Shown piece after piece: positions 24,582-32,620 of a stretch of 64,000 nucleotides of DNA. This DNA comes from Mycobacteriales bacterium (lineage in GTDB: Bacteria; Actinomycetota; Actinomycetes; DATLTS01). Below the pieces are notes generated by a model. It saw nothing but the letters and a program-made list of their open reading frames with translations. It made no database searches and was not told the DNA's origin. Where the stretch lies: positions 1 through 64,000 of the forward strand of contig DATLTS010000035.1 in assembly GCA_035533475.1 (NCBI GenBank). The letters are read 5' to 3'. Position 1 is the first letter of the stretch, and every line of letters starts with the position of its first letter. A program made the position numbers and the translations under genes.

Positions 24582-26171
24582 CTACTGGGAGGGCTTCGCC
24601 GCCCCGAGCCCGAGAACGCCCGGGTTGCACACGCCGGCCGGGTCGAGCACGCCTTTCGCCGCGAGAAGCGCGGCCGCGAACGGTTCCGGGCGCTGCCGGG
24701 CGTAGTGGGAGGCGTGGTCGCGGCCGACCGCGTGGTGGTGGGTGATCGTGCCGCCGCCGCGGAGGATCGCTTCGCTGGCGGCGGATTTGATCTCGGCCCA
24801 CTGGGCTAGTTCCGAACCGGGCCGGGTGGGAGCCAGCACGGTGAAGTACGGAGCCGCGCCGTCCGGGTAGACGTGCGTGAGCCGAGTCGTCACCGTGCCG
24901 CCACCGCAGACGCGGGCCAGTGCCTGCCGGGTCTCCTCGAGCACTCCGGCGACGAGAGCGTCGAACCCGGACCAGGGGACCGCAGTCTCGAACGTTTCCG
25001 CCAGCGCCCCAAGTTGGACCAGTTGCTCTCGCAGGTACGGTGCGCGCAGGAACGCCGCCCGCCAATTCGTGCCGGCCGTTCCGCGGGAGCCGGACTCCAG
25101 GCAGCGCAAGCCGTGCGTGCCGAGCAGCTCGCCGGCCTCCGCGGCGGCCGCGTCGACGGTGACCGCGATCGCCTCGAAACCCAGCACGAGCGCCGCTTCC
25201 CCGGTGGTCAAAGCCCCGGTGATCGCGGCCTCCGTCGGGTCGAGCAGGCGGCAGGTCGCGGGCATCAGCCCGGCCTGGACCAGCTCACGGACCGCGCGCG
25301 CACCAGTCGACAGGTCCGGGGCGGCATAGGTCGCCGACCAGCGGTGCGCAGGTCGGGGCTGGACCCGCAGCCAGACCTCGGTGATGACGCCGAGGCTGCC
25401 CTCGCTGCCGAGCAGCCAACGGTCCGGGCTTGGGCCCGCTCCGGATGCCGGCAGCCGGCGGGACTCCCACCAGCCTGCCGGGGTCACCGCCCGCACCGAC
25501 TCGACGAGGTCGTCGATGTGGGTGAGCCGGGTGGAGAAATGACCAGCCGCGCGGGTAGCGACCCAGCCGCCGACGGTGGACCGCTCGAAGGACTGCGGGT
25601 AGAAGCGCGCGGTTAGTCCGGCCCGGCCGAGCGCGGCCTCGAGATCCGGCCCGCGCGTGCCGGCTGCGACCCGGGCCGCACGCGACACCGGGTCGATTTC
25701 CCGGACGCCGGCGAGCCGGGACAGGTCGAGGCTGACTACTCCGGTGAAGCCGTCGCCGACCACCGGCTCCACCCCGCCGACCACGCTCGTGCCGCCCCCG
25801 AACGGAACGCAGGCGACGCGCTCGGCCGAACACCAGTCGAGGGCTGCCTCGACCTCCGCCTCGTTCGCCGGGTAGAGCACCGCGTCCGGAACCGCGTCGA
25901 ACTGGCCGCGCCACCCGCGCACGACATCGCGATATGAACGCCCGATCCCATGCCGGGCCCGATCCTCATCTTCAACGCCAACCGCCCCCAGCCCACGTGC
26001 CAGCCGAGCGCTGACCCGGTCGGGCGGCAACCGGGGCATCGGGGCCGGGGGTTCCGGGTCGCGCAGGGCGAACCCGAGATGTGCCTCGAGGGCCGGCCGG
26101 GCCGCGGTCAGATCCGCGAGGGTGGCGGCGTCGGCGGGTTCTCCCCAGCCCCAGACGCGGTAGCTGGTCAT
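24582..26171 (-). CDS. FAD-linked oxidase, AGPS-like (second paralogue)
   Basis: 529 residues. It has the same architecture as the gene at 17460: FAD loop VACVPFGGGTSVVGGVE, FYPQSFERSTVGGWVATRAAG, LLGSEGSLGVITEVWLRV, the tyrosine motif THVYPDGAAPYFTV, and the triple histidine in GGTITHHHAVG followed by LDPAGVCNPGVL. The conserved N-terminal VWGWGEP opening is typical of AGPS (shared by the eukaryotic enzyme). That makes this copy the better candidate for a true alkyl-DHAP synthase or a close homologue. ATG 26171 overlaps the stop of the SAF-domain gene (ATGA), which in turn overlaps the MTA phosphorylase gene, giving an unlikely-looking but tightly coupled operon. Confidence 0.82.
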   Translation of the reverse strand: MTSYRVWGWGEPADAATLADLTAARPALEAHLGFALRDPEPPAPMPRLPPDRVSARLARGLGAVGVEDEDRARHGIGRSYRDVVRGWRGQFDAVPDAVLYPANEAEVEAALDWCSAERVACVPFGGGTSVVGGVEPVVGDGFTGVVSLDLSRLAGVREIDPVSRAARVAAGTRGPDLEAALGRAGLTARFYPQSFERSTVGGWVATRAAGHFSTRLTHIDDLVESVRAVTPAGWWESRRLPASGAGPSPDRWLLGSEGSLGVITEVWLRVQPRPAHRWSATYAAPDLSTGARAVRELVQAGLMPATCRLLDPTEAAITGALTTGEAALVLGFEAIAVTVDAAAAEAGELLGTHGLRCLESGSRGTAGTNWRAAFLRAPYLREQLVQLGALAETFETAVPWSGFDALVAGVLEETRQALARVCGGGTVTTRLTHVYPDGAAPYFTVLAPTRPGSELAQWAEIKSAASEAILRGGGTITHHHAVGRDHASHYARQRPEPFAAALLAAKGVLDPAGVCNPGVLGLGAAKPSQ

Positions 26172-26752
26172 TCCAGGACCGCCGAGATCTGGTCCACGGC
26201 GGCGGCGGCGGCGATGGTCAACGCTTCGGCGGGCGTGACGGCGACGACCAGGATCCCGTTCGCCGGGAGCAGGAGGACCGGCACCTGGGCACCTACGACC
26301 CGGGCCGCGGAGCCGTCCGCCCGCGCGGCGATGAGGTCGACCACGTCGCCGACCGTCAGCACCGACGCGTCACCGTCGGCCGATAGGTGGACGGTGGCCG
26401 CGACCCGGCCGGCCGGAACGATGGCCGGCCCGACGAGCGTTTCCCCGGTGATCGGCAGACCGCGCGGGGCGCTCGCGGCCAAGGTGCGGCCGAACAGCGC
26501 GGCGCCCGGGCCGGCCGCACCGTCGGGCACGTCGGCGGCCGGGAGTTGCTCGGCGCGCAGATCGCCGGGGGTGAGCACCGTGCCGGCGGGGAGCTCGCGG
26601 GCGGCGACGAGAACGGTGACCCCGCCGGGTGGTTGCGCGCGTAGCGCGGAGATGGTCGCCGCCACCGCAAGGGCGGCGAACGCCCCGGCCAAAGGCCGCC
26701 GGTGGCGGAGCAGGAGCCGGCGCACCCGCGGGTCGACCTGCGGGCCGGTCAC
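26168..26752 (-). CDS. SAF-domain membrane protein (CpaB/RcpC-like)
   Basis: 194 residues from GTG 26752. One membrane anchor (LAGAFAALAVAATISAL) is followed by VTVLVAARELPAGTVLTPGD, the SAF domain, and a second beta-rich half (SVLTVGDVVDLIAARADGSA and VPVLLLPANGILVVAVTPAE). CpaB/RcpC proteins assist Flp/Tad pilus assembly; SAF-domain proteins of this length are common as orphans in actinobacteria. No tad genes are visible in the window. GTGA and ATGA overlaps join it to the genes on both sides. Confidence 0.75.
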   Translation of the reverse strand: MTGPQVDPRVRRLLLRHRRPLAGAFAALAVAATISALRAQPPGGVTVLVAARELPAGTVLTPGDLRAEQLPAADVPDGAAGPGAALFGRTLAASAPRGLPITGETLVGPAIVPAGRVAATVHLSADGDASVLTVGDVVDLIAARADGSAARVVGAQVPVLLLPANGILVVAVTPAEALTIAAAAAVDQISAVLE

Positions 26753-27558
26753 GGTAGCCGGATCGGCAGGCTGAGCCCGTCGAGGGAGTCGCCGCACCGG
26801 CAGGCCCGCACCTCCGGCAGGGCGGCGACGCAATCGACGAGCAGGGAGCGGAGCCGGGCGACGTTGGCCTCGAACACGCGGAAGACCTCGGCGTGGCTTA
26901 CGCCCTCGCCCGGGTCGATCCCCGCGTCGAGGTCGGTGACGAGGCAGACCGCCGTGTAGCAGAGGGCAAGCTCCCGGGCGAGCACCGCCTCCGGGTGGCC
27001 GGTCATGCCCACGAGCGTCCATCCCGCGGAGGCGAACCAGCGGGACTCGGCCCGGGTGGAGAACCTGGGGCCGTCCACGACGACGAGCGCCCCCGCGTCG
27101 GTCACCGGCCAGCCGGCCGCCCGGGCCGCGCCGATCGCCGCCGACCGGCCCGCGGGACAGTAGGGGTCGGCGAAGGACACGTGAACGGCGCCGTCGTCGT
27201 AGAAGGTCTGCGTCCGGCCGCCGGTGCGGTCGACCAGCTGGTCGGGAACGACGAGCGCGCCGGGGCCCAGTGCCGTTGTCAGGGATCCGACGGCGCACGG
27301 GGCGAGGACCTGCCGGACGCCCAGCTCGCGCAGCGCCCAGATGTTCGCCCGGTACGGGATCCGGTGCGGTGGGTATCGGTGGTCACGACCGTGGCGGGGG
27401 AGGAAGGCGACCCGTCGGTCCGCGACCTCGGCGAGCACGACGGGGTCGCTCGGCGCCCCCCAGGGTGTCGAAGGGTGCACTTCCTCGACGCCGTCGAGGA
27501 AGGCGTAGAACCCCGAGCCGCCGATGACCGCGATGTCGGCGCGACTGCCGTCCGGCAT
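26749..27558 (-). CDS. S-methyl-5'-thioadenosine phosphorylase / purine nucleoside phosphorylase
   Basis: 269 residues. It phosphorolyses methylthioadenosine (or a purine nucleoside) to base and (methylthio)ribose 1-phosphate in methionine salvage. Family features are visible: IAVIGGSGFYAFL at the N-terminus, the phosphate and substrate segments FLPRHGRDHRYPPHRIPYRANIW (split by RH and PH), VVVDGPRFSTRAES, and GMTGHPEAVLARELALCYTA; canonical MTAPs read GMTxxPE here. The usual 'NMT' reads GMT, as in several actinobacterial MTAPs. It is the first gene of a unit with the SAF and AGPS-like genes. No other salvage genes are near. Confidence 0.85.
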   Translation of the reverse strand: MPDGSRADIAVIGGSGFYAFLDGVEEVHPSTPWGAPSDPVVLAEVADRRVAFLPRHGRDHRYPPHRIPYRANIWALRELGVRQVLAPCAVGSLTTALGPGALVVPDQLVDRTGGRTQTFYDDGAVHVSFADPYCPAGRSAAIGAARAAGWPVTDAGALVVVDGPRFSTRAESRWFASAGWTLVGMTGHPEAVLARELALCYTAVCLVTDLDAGIDPGEGVSHAEVFRVFEANVARLRSLLVDCVAALPEVRACRCGDSLDGLSLPIRLP

Positions 27559-27617
27559 CCGCCGACCTTAGCCGGGCCGGAGCCTCGGCGGGGGTGCCGG
27601 CAGCTGGCTGTGGACGA

Positions 27618-27986
27618 CTACGCGACCTTGGAGGAGTCGCCGGCCTTCGCCGGGGCGGTGGTCCCGGCCGCACCTTTCGCCGGAGTGGCGTCCCCAGATT
27701 TGGCGTCCTTGGCCGCGGCGGGGGCAGCGGTCCCGTCCGGGGTCGTTCCGGTGGGCGTTCCGGCGGCGGGTTCGGCGTCCTTCTTCTTCTCCGTGCCCGC
27801 CTTCGCCGCGGCGCGAGAATCGTTCTTGTAGAAGCCGGAGCCTTTGAAGACGACGCCGACCGAGGAGAACACCTTGCGCAATCGACCCTGGCAGGCCGGG
27901 CATTCGGTGAGCGGGTCATCGGAAAATGCCTGGACCGCCTCGAGGTGCTCGCCGCACTCGGTGCACGCGTACTGGTAGGTCGGCAC
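27618..27986 (-). CDS. FmdB-type zinc-ribbon protein
   Basis: 122 residues. The N-terminal zinc ribbon uses Cys8, Cys11, Cys29 and Cys32 (PTYQYACTECG, then LTECPACQGRLRKVFSSVGV), matching the FmdB/CxxC_CxxC_SSSS regulatory family. The rest is a long disordered Ala/Lys/Thr/Pro tail. The start is GTG 27986, behind GGAGGG that touches a CIRCE operator (27997-28023). Expression should therefore be controlled by the heat-shock repressor HrcA. The family is small and poorly characterised; links to formamidase regulation come from one organism only. It likely binds zinc and a protein or RNA partner under protein-folding stress. Confidence 0.85.
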   Translation of the reverse strand: MPTYQYACTECGEHLEAVQAFSDDPLTECPACQGRLRKVFSSVGVVFKGSGFYKNDSRAAAKAGTEKKKDAEPAAGTPTGTTPDGTAAPAAAKDAKSGDATPAKGAAGTTAPAKAGDSSKVA

Positions 27987-27996
27987 TGGCCCTCCG

Positions 27997-28023
27997 TTAG
28001 CACTCTTTAGCCTTGACTGCTAA
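27997..28023. promoter_or_regulatory. CIRCE element (HrcA operator) in front of the FmdB-type gene
   Basis: TTAGCACTC (27997-28005), nine bases, then GACTGCTAA (28015-28023). The consensus is TTAGCACTC-N9-GAGTGCTAA, so 17 of 18 arm positions match with the exact spacer. It lies 11 bases upstream of the GTG start on the minus strand, abutting the ribosome site. HrcA bound here would block transcription or translation initiation of the gene until heat stress inactivates it. Confidence 0.88.
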
Positions 28024-28140
28024 TTGTGCGACATCGCGGTCGCCGACGTCCAGCGCCGCGCGGGCAGACTGGGGCCGACGCCCCGGCGATCGTCGGTGTC
28101 GCCTGGACCTGCCGGAGGCTCGACCGTCGCGTGGCCCGGC

Positions 28141-29784
28141 TCAGTGGCCGATTCGGATCGCCTTGATCAGCAGGAGCGCGGCCGCGAGGACCAGGTAGCC
28201 GCGCAACGCGCCCATCCCCAGTTTCAGCCCCGGGGACCAGCTCACCGGCTTCAGCAGGGCCAGCTGCGGCATCCGCCAGGTCGCGCGTTGGCTGCGATCC
28301 ACCGCCGGCGGGACCACCCCGCGCCGGCGTTGCGCGATCCGGACCCCCGCCGCGGCGGCGCCGCCACCGAGGACGAGGGCCGCCCCCAGGTATTCGGTGA
28401 GCCGGGTCACGTCCAGCTTCGGGAACAGCGTGGTCGCCATCAGAGTCCCGGACAGCACGAGCAGGACCCCGACGATCAGCGCGGCCAGCAGGTTGAGCCA
28501 ACGCGGGTTCACCCACGGTCCGAGAACCTCACGGTCGTTGCACAGCAGCAGCAGGAACACGCTCGCCGAGGGCAGCAACAAGCCGGCCAGCGCCTGCACG
28601 CTGGTCGTGATCAGGCCGAGCGGCGCCCGCGGGATCAGCACGACCCCGGCGGCCACCGCAACGAGCGCGGTGTAGCTGGCGTAGAACGCCTTCGCGTCCC
28701 GGAAGTTCCGGTGCAGGGAATGGCGCATGTTGAACACGTCGCCGAACGCGTAGGAGGTCGCGAGCGTGACCGCTGCGGCGCCGACGATGCTTGCGTCGAG
28801 GAGCACGACGGCGAACATCACCCCGAGCGGATGTCCGAGTCGGCCCAGCGCGTGAGCCACCCCCGCCGCGTCGGTGAAATGCCCGGCCAGTGACGAACCG
28901 CGGAAAGCGTAATCCGCGATGATCATCAGCGCGGCGGCGCCGACCACGACGATGACGCTGCCGAACACGGTGTCTACGCGCTCGTAGTTGATGAAGCGCG
29001 GGGTGATCCGCTTGTCGATGATGTTCGACTGCTGGAAGAACAGTTGCCACGGCGCGACGGTCGTGCCGACGATGGCGATGACGAGGAGCACCGCGTCGGA
29101 GCTGATCCCGCCCTGGATCCCGGGGACGACGAAGTCGTGAGCCAGCGTGCCCCACCGCGGGTGGGACATCAGCGCCAGCGGGACGAAGATGATGCTGATC
29201 GCGATGAAGAGGAACATGGCTCGTTCCCACCGGCGGAAGCTGCCACTCGCGGTGATCGCGACCAGGACTCCAGCGGCAACCGGCACGGCGACGTACTTGC
29301 TCACCCCCAGGTAGCTGAACGCCAGATCGACGCCGATGAACTCGGTGACGATGGTGAGGAAGTTGAGCAGGAACAGGTCGCCAACCGAAAACCAGCCCCA
29401 GAATCGGCCGAAACGTTCGTTGATCAGCCGGGCATGGCCCACGCCGGTTACCGCCCCGAGCCGGACCACCATCTCCTGGTTGACGACGAGAACGGGGACG
29501 AGCAGGAGAAGGACCCACAGCAGCGAGTACCCGTAGTTCTGTCCGGCCTGGGCGTAGGTGGATACCCCCCCGGCGTCGTTGTCGCCGACCATGACGATGA
29601 GGCCGGGTCCGACGATGGCGAGCAGGGTGAGCAGGCGGACCTTGAAGGAGCGACCTTCGCGGCCGTCGTCGGCCCTGATGCTGCCGAGGGCGCCCTGGAT
29701 ATCGCCCTGGTGGGCTTCGTCGAGAACCGCGCTTGGCGCCGCCAGCCGAGCGCGCTGCCCCTCGGCCGGGGTGCCGAGGCTCAT
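28141..29784 (-). CDS. NRAMP-family divalent metal transporter, probably the Mg2+-type (NRMT) branch
   Basis: 547 residues with about 11-12 membrane helices. Helix 1 reads GPGLIVMVGDNDAGGVSTYA: the canonical DPGN metal site is replaced by D-A-G-G. Helix 6 reads GTTVAPWQLFFQQS, where the usual M-P-H is A-P-W. Loss of the Asn and Met ligands is what I recall for the NRAMP-related Mg2+ transporters, as opposed to Mn2+/Fe2+ importers. The gene is translationally coupled (ATGA) behind a soluble PRC/MgtE-N/CBS protein that has the Mg2+-sensor domains but no channel of its own, which supports magnesium as substrate. An alternative is a manganese or iron carrier with altered selectivity. A short GGGGC-CGAC-GCCCC hairpin (28071-28084) lies downstream. 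Confidence 0.85.
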   Translation of the reverse strand: MSLGTPAEGQRARLAAPSAVLDEAHQGDIQGALGSIRADDGREGRSFKVRLLTLLAIVGPGLIVMVGDNDAGGVSTYAQAGQNYGYSLLWVLLLLVPVLVVNQEMVVRLGAVTGVGHARLINERFGRFWGWFSVGDLFLLNFLTIVTEFIGVDLAFSYLGVSKYVAVPVAAGVLVAITASGSFRRWERAMFLFIAISIIFVPLALMSHPRWGTLAHDFVVPGIQGGISSDAVLLVIAIVGTTVAPWQLFFQQSNIIDKRITPRFINYERVDTVFGSVIVVVGAAALMIIADYAFRGSSLAGHFTDAAGVAHALGRLGHPLGVMFAVVLLDASIVGAAAVTLATSYAFGDVFNMRHSLHRNFRDAKAFYASYTALVAVAAGVVLIPRAPLGLITTSVQALAGLLLPSASVFLLLLCNDREVLGPWVNPRWLNLLAALIVGVLLVLSGTLMATTLFPKLDVTRLTEYLGAALVLGGGAAAAGVRIAQRRRGVVPPAVDRSQRATWRMPQLALLKPVSWSPGLKLGMGALRGYLVLAAALLLIKAIRIGH

Positions 29785-31082
29785 CCGACCGGACTCTCCG
29801 GACTCGTCGCCGGCTCTTCGGTACTCAGCTCGGCGGGTGCGGGTTCGGGATGGGGGGCGGGTTCTCGACGGCGCCAGTCCTCCGGAATGGTCGCTTCGAG
29901 CACATCGTCGACCGTGATGACCCCGACAACGTGATGCTCGTCGTCGGCGACGGGGATCGTCACGAGGTTGTAATCGCTCATCAGCAGCGCCACGTCGATA
30001 ACGTCCGAGTCGGCGTGGACATGAACCGGGTCGGACTCGCCGATCTCGGCGAGCCGAACGTCCGGAGCGGACTGGACGAGCGTCGTCAGCCGGACGAAGC
30101 CGGCCAGCTGGCCGAACTCATCGTGGGTGTAGATCCCGGTGAGCGCCTCCGGTTGGACCGCGGTCGCCACCCGGACCGCGTGCAGCGCCGCCGCGACGTC
30201 GGCGGTCGCCGGTACCGAGACGAAGTCGACCCCCATCAGGCCACCGGCGCTGCCCGGGTTGAACCCGAGCAGGGTCAGGACCCGGGTGCGCTGGCCCGCG
30301 GGAAGCAGGTCGAGGACCGGCTGCCGGCGGCTCTGCGGCAGCTCCGCGACGGCGTCTGCGGCATCGTCAGCCCGCATGTGGGCGAGCACGTCGGCGACCT
30401 GATCGTTGGTCCGCGCGCCGAACAGGCGGCTCTGTAGGTCCGGGTCGATCTCCTCGAACACATCCGCCTCGAGTTCGGGGTCGCTGTGCACCACGTCGAG
30501 GATCTCGGTGCCCTCCTCTTTCGACGCGTCCTCGAGGAGATCCGCGATCTGGGCGGGCTTGAGCCGTTTGACCCGGCCGAAGGGGCCGCGCAGGGTAGCG
30601 CTGGCCGCGTGTCCGATCAGGGGCTCCAGCGCCTTCCAGTCCTCCTTGCCCTGGGCCATCGCTCCAGAGCCCCTCCGGAACAACCGGGACGGTCGGTGGG
30701 TGTCGACGGCACAGACCGACCAGCCCTCCGGCCCGTGGACCAGCTCGACGTCCCAGGCGCGGACCAGCCGTGCGTCGGCCACGTCGATGAGCCTGTGCCG
30801 CAGGACGTCCGCGCGCAGCAGCACCTCCCCCTCACGGCGCTCGAACCGGCGGACGTCGACGGTCTGCCGGGCGAGCTGGAGCGGAGCCTGCGACAGCTCG
30901 CCAATCCCGCCGGCGGGGACGAACACCTCGCGCCGCGCAACCTTGGCGGCGATCCCGATGACCAGCGGGTAGGCGTCACCCTGGAGCCGGACCACCACAT
31001 CGGAGAGCCGGCCTACCGCCTCGCCACGCCGATCGACGATTGACCTGCCGAGCAGCTGGGAGAGGTGCACGCTGTCGGTCAC
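29781..31082 (-). CDS. Soluble PRC-barrel / MgtE-N / CBS protein, putative transporter regulator
   Basis: 433 residues with no membrane segment. The order is a PRC-barrel (LSQLLGRSIVDRRGEAVGRL, residues 7-75), a linker, the MgtE intracellular N-domain (about 165-275, repeats such as PAQIADLLEDASKEEGTEIL and ELPQSRRQPVLDLLPAGQRT, ending FNPGSAGGLMGVDFVSVP), then two CBS motifs (ALTGIYTHDEFGQLAGFVRL and VTIPVADDEHHVVGVITVDD). In MgtE channels the N and CBS domains bind Mg2+ and close the pore. Here they are detached and coupled to an NRAMP-type transporter, suggesting a regulatory subunit that gates it. Its start is 33 bases after the stop of the helical-partner gene on the same strand. Confidence 0.88.
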   Translation of the reverse strand: MTDSVHLSQLLGRSIVDRRGEAVGRLSDVVVRLQGDAYPLVIGIAAKVARREVFVPAGGIGELSQAPLQLARQTVDVRRFERREGEVLLRADVLRHRLIDVADARLVRAWDVELVHGPEGWSVCAVDTHRPSRLFRRGSGAMAQGKEDWKALEPLIGHAASATLRGPFGRVKRLKPAQIADLLEDASKEEGTEILDVVHSDPELEADVFEEIDPDLQSRLFGARTNDQVADVLAHMRADDAADAVAELPQSRRQPVLDLLPAGQRTRVLTLLGFNPGSAGGLMGVDFVSVPATADVAAALHAVRVATAVQPEALTGIYTHDEFGQLAGFVRLTTLVQSAPDVRLAEIGESDPVHVHADSDVIDVALLMSDYNLVTIPVADDEHHVVGVITVDDVLEATIPEDWRRREPAPHPEPAPAELSTEEPATSPESPVG

Positions 31083-31115
31083 AGGGTCACCCTAAAGGTC
31101 CCAGGTTCGGCCCGG

Positions 31116-31589
31116 CTATCGGTATTCCGGCCACGGGGTAGGGGCCGCACCGGCCAACTGGCGGCTGAATTCGCCGAGAAACCAACGGCGGAACCGGACT
31201 TGATCGGGCGCGGTGGCGAGGGTCAGCAGATGCCGGCCGGCCCGGCAGTACTCGTCGGCCTCGTCGAGGATCTCCGCCAGGTGCATCACGGCGGGACCGA
31301 CCTCGGCCGGCACGTGGTAGGTGAGATCGGGGATCGTCGTCTCCCCGTCAGCCACGGCGTCCGCGAGACGCTCTTCCTGTTCGGCGGCGAGGCCGCCGTA
31401 GCTCGCATTCAGCTCCCCGATCAGATCGATCAGCCGGAGCGGGAGCGCCGTCTCGCTTCGCTGCCGCAGCTGCTCGGCGATCAGCGAGAGCTCCCGCCGG
31501 AGCGCTTCGCTGTGCTCTTGCGTGCTGGCGTACAGGCCCACCGGCAATTCCAGCAGGTGGACCTCGTGCAACTCCGCGATCACGGTCAC
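31116..31589 (-). CDS. Helical partner protein of an RsbW-like kinase (module A)
   Basis: 157 residues, mostly alpha-helical, no membrane segment. The C-terminal half has a conserved pattern shared with the gene at 32617: LTYHVPAEVG, EADEYCRAGRHLLTLA, FRRWFLGEFSRQLAGAAPTP. I know proteins with this ending only as hypothetical neighbours of anti-sigma-type ATPases. Its ATG overlaps the stop of the ATPase gene (ATGA), so the two are made together. It may be a partner that controls or is controlled by the kinase. Confidence 0.7.
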   Translation of the reverse strand: MTVIAELHEVHLLELPVGLYASTQEHSEALRRELSLIAEQLRQRSETALPLRLIDLIGELNASYGGLAAEQEERLADAVADGETTIPDLTYHVPAEVGPAVMHLAEILDEADEYCRAGRHLLTLATAPDQVRFRRWFLGEFSRQLAGAAPTPWPEYR

Positions 31590-32062
31590 GCGGCGGATGC
31601 CCGGGGTCCGCCCGGAGCCGGCCGGCCGCCGTCTTCGAATGCGGCGAGCAGGGTTTCGACGTCGGCGACCTCGACGTCGTCGGTCGCCACGTCGTGGCTC
31701 ACCAGCTCGGACCAGACCACCTTGCCGCCGGCGTCCCGATGCGTTCCCCAGGCCCGACTAACGTCCCGGACCAGGGCGAGTCCCCGGCCGGTCGTGGCGT
31801 CCGGACCGTAGTTCCGGACGCCGGGTCGGCGGGACGAGCCGTCCCGAACCTCCAGCCGGAGCGAACCGTCGGACAGGATGAGGGTGACCGTGAAGGGGGT
31901 GCTCGCGTGCAGGACGGCGTTGGTGGCCAGCTCGCTGAGCACCAGCCCGGCGACCCACTCGAAGTCCGTGGCTGACCAGCTGGCGAGAACCTCCGCGGAG
32001 AATCTGCGCGCGCTGCGGACGCTGCTCGCATCCGGGGGGAAGACACGCTCCGCCTGCCGCAC
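31586..32062 (-). CDS. RsbW-like ATP-binding (anti-sigma/serine kinase) protein (module A)
   Basis: 158 residues from GTG 32062. It is a GHKL-type HATPase_c_2 domain: N box LVLSELATNAVLHA, the strand LRLEVRDGSSRRP with the ATP-binding D-x-S, and G box TTGRGLALVRDVSRAWG. Proteins of this size act as anti-sigma factors or as kinases of STAS anti-anti-sigma proteins in actinobacteria. No sigma or STAS gene is adjacent. It is followed by the helical partner and faces a mirror-image copy starting at 32159. The open frame continues upstream, but no better start with a ribosome site is seen. Confidence 0.85.
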   Translation of the reverse strand: MRQAERVFPPDASSVRSARRFSAEVLASWSATDFEWVAGLVLSELATNAVLHASTPFTVTLILSDGSLRLEVRDGSSRRPGVRNYGPDATTGRGLALVRDVSRAWGTHRDAGGKVVWSELVSHDVATDDVEVADVETLLAAFEDGGRPAPGGPRASAA

Positions 32063-32108
32063 CTCGGCATCGTAGCCAGGCGCCCACGGGACCCTGGGTC
32101 TCGCCCGA

Positions 32109-32119
32109 CACAATAGGAG
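32109..32119 (+). promoter_or_regulatory. Candidate -10 region between the divergent kinase modules
   Basis: CACAATAGGAG, 40 bases upstream of GTG 32159. An identical 11-mer occurs at 34133-34143, 52 bases upstream of the L,D-transpeptidase ATG. ACAATA/CACAAT is a reasonable -10. The shared sequence suggests the same sigma factor or regulator at both sites, or coincidence. Confidence 0.35.
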
Positions 32120-32158
32120 GATCGGGCTGGGGCGGACTTGGGCCTTCGGAGGTTGCGC

Positions 32159-32620
32159 GTGGCGATGCGCGGCGACAGCGCCCGCTGGCCGCTCGCTGCC
32201 GAGGCGATCTCGTTGCCGCCGAGTCCGGGGTCGGTGCGCCTTGCCCGTGACTACGTTCGGGTGCTGCTCCGGCGGTTGGGATGCGAGCCGCTCGTCGAGG
32301 CCGCCGCGGTGGGAGTGACCGAGCTGGTGACCAACGTGGTGTTGCACGCCCGGACCCCCATGACCGTGGGAGTCCGGCTGTCCGGCCGCGGGGAGGTCCG
32401 GATCGAGGTCGCCGACGGGTCCGCCGTCCCCCCGCAGCCACGGGCCTACGGGCCGACCTCTGGGACCGGGCGGGGCCTGCTGCTTCTCGGGTCGGCGTCG
32501 ACCGCCTGGGGAGTCGAGCGCGCCGGTCCGGACGACGGCAAGGTGGTCTGGTTCCTTCCGGCGAGCGATCTGGCAGCTGGCGACTCCGGCCGCTCCGGGT
32601 CGGGGGGCACGCGGAAGTGA
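32159..32620 (+). CDS. RsbW-like ATP-binding (anti-sigma/serine kinase) protein (module B)
   Basis: 153 residues. GGAGG at 32148-32152 selects GTG 32159 over ATG 32165. The HATPase_c_2 fold is clear: N box VGVTELVTNVVLHA, VRIEVADGSAVPP, and G box GTGRGLLLLGSASTAWG. It is homologous to, but clearly diverged from, the gene at 31586, with the same size and the same downstream partner type. Its stop overlaps the partner start (GTGA). It probably phosphorylates or sequesters a regulator encoded elsewhere. Confidence 0.85.
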   Translation: MAMRGDSARWPLAAEAISLPPSPGSVRLARDYVRVLLRRLGCEPLVEAAAVGVTELVTNVVLHARTPMTVGVRLSGRGEVRIEVADGSAVPPQPRAYGPTSGTGRGLLLLGSASTAWGVERAGPDDGKVVWFLPASDLAAGDSGRSGSGGTRK

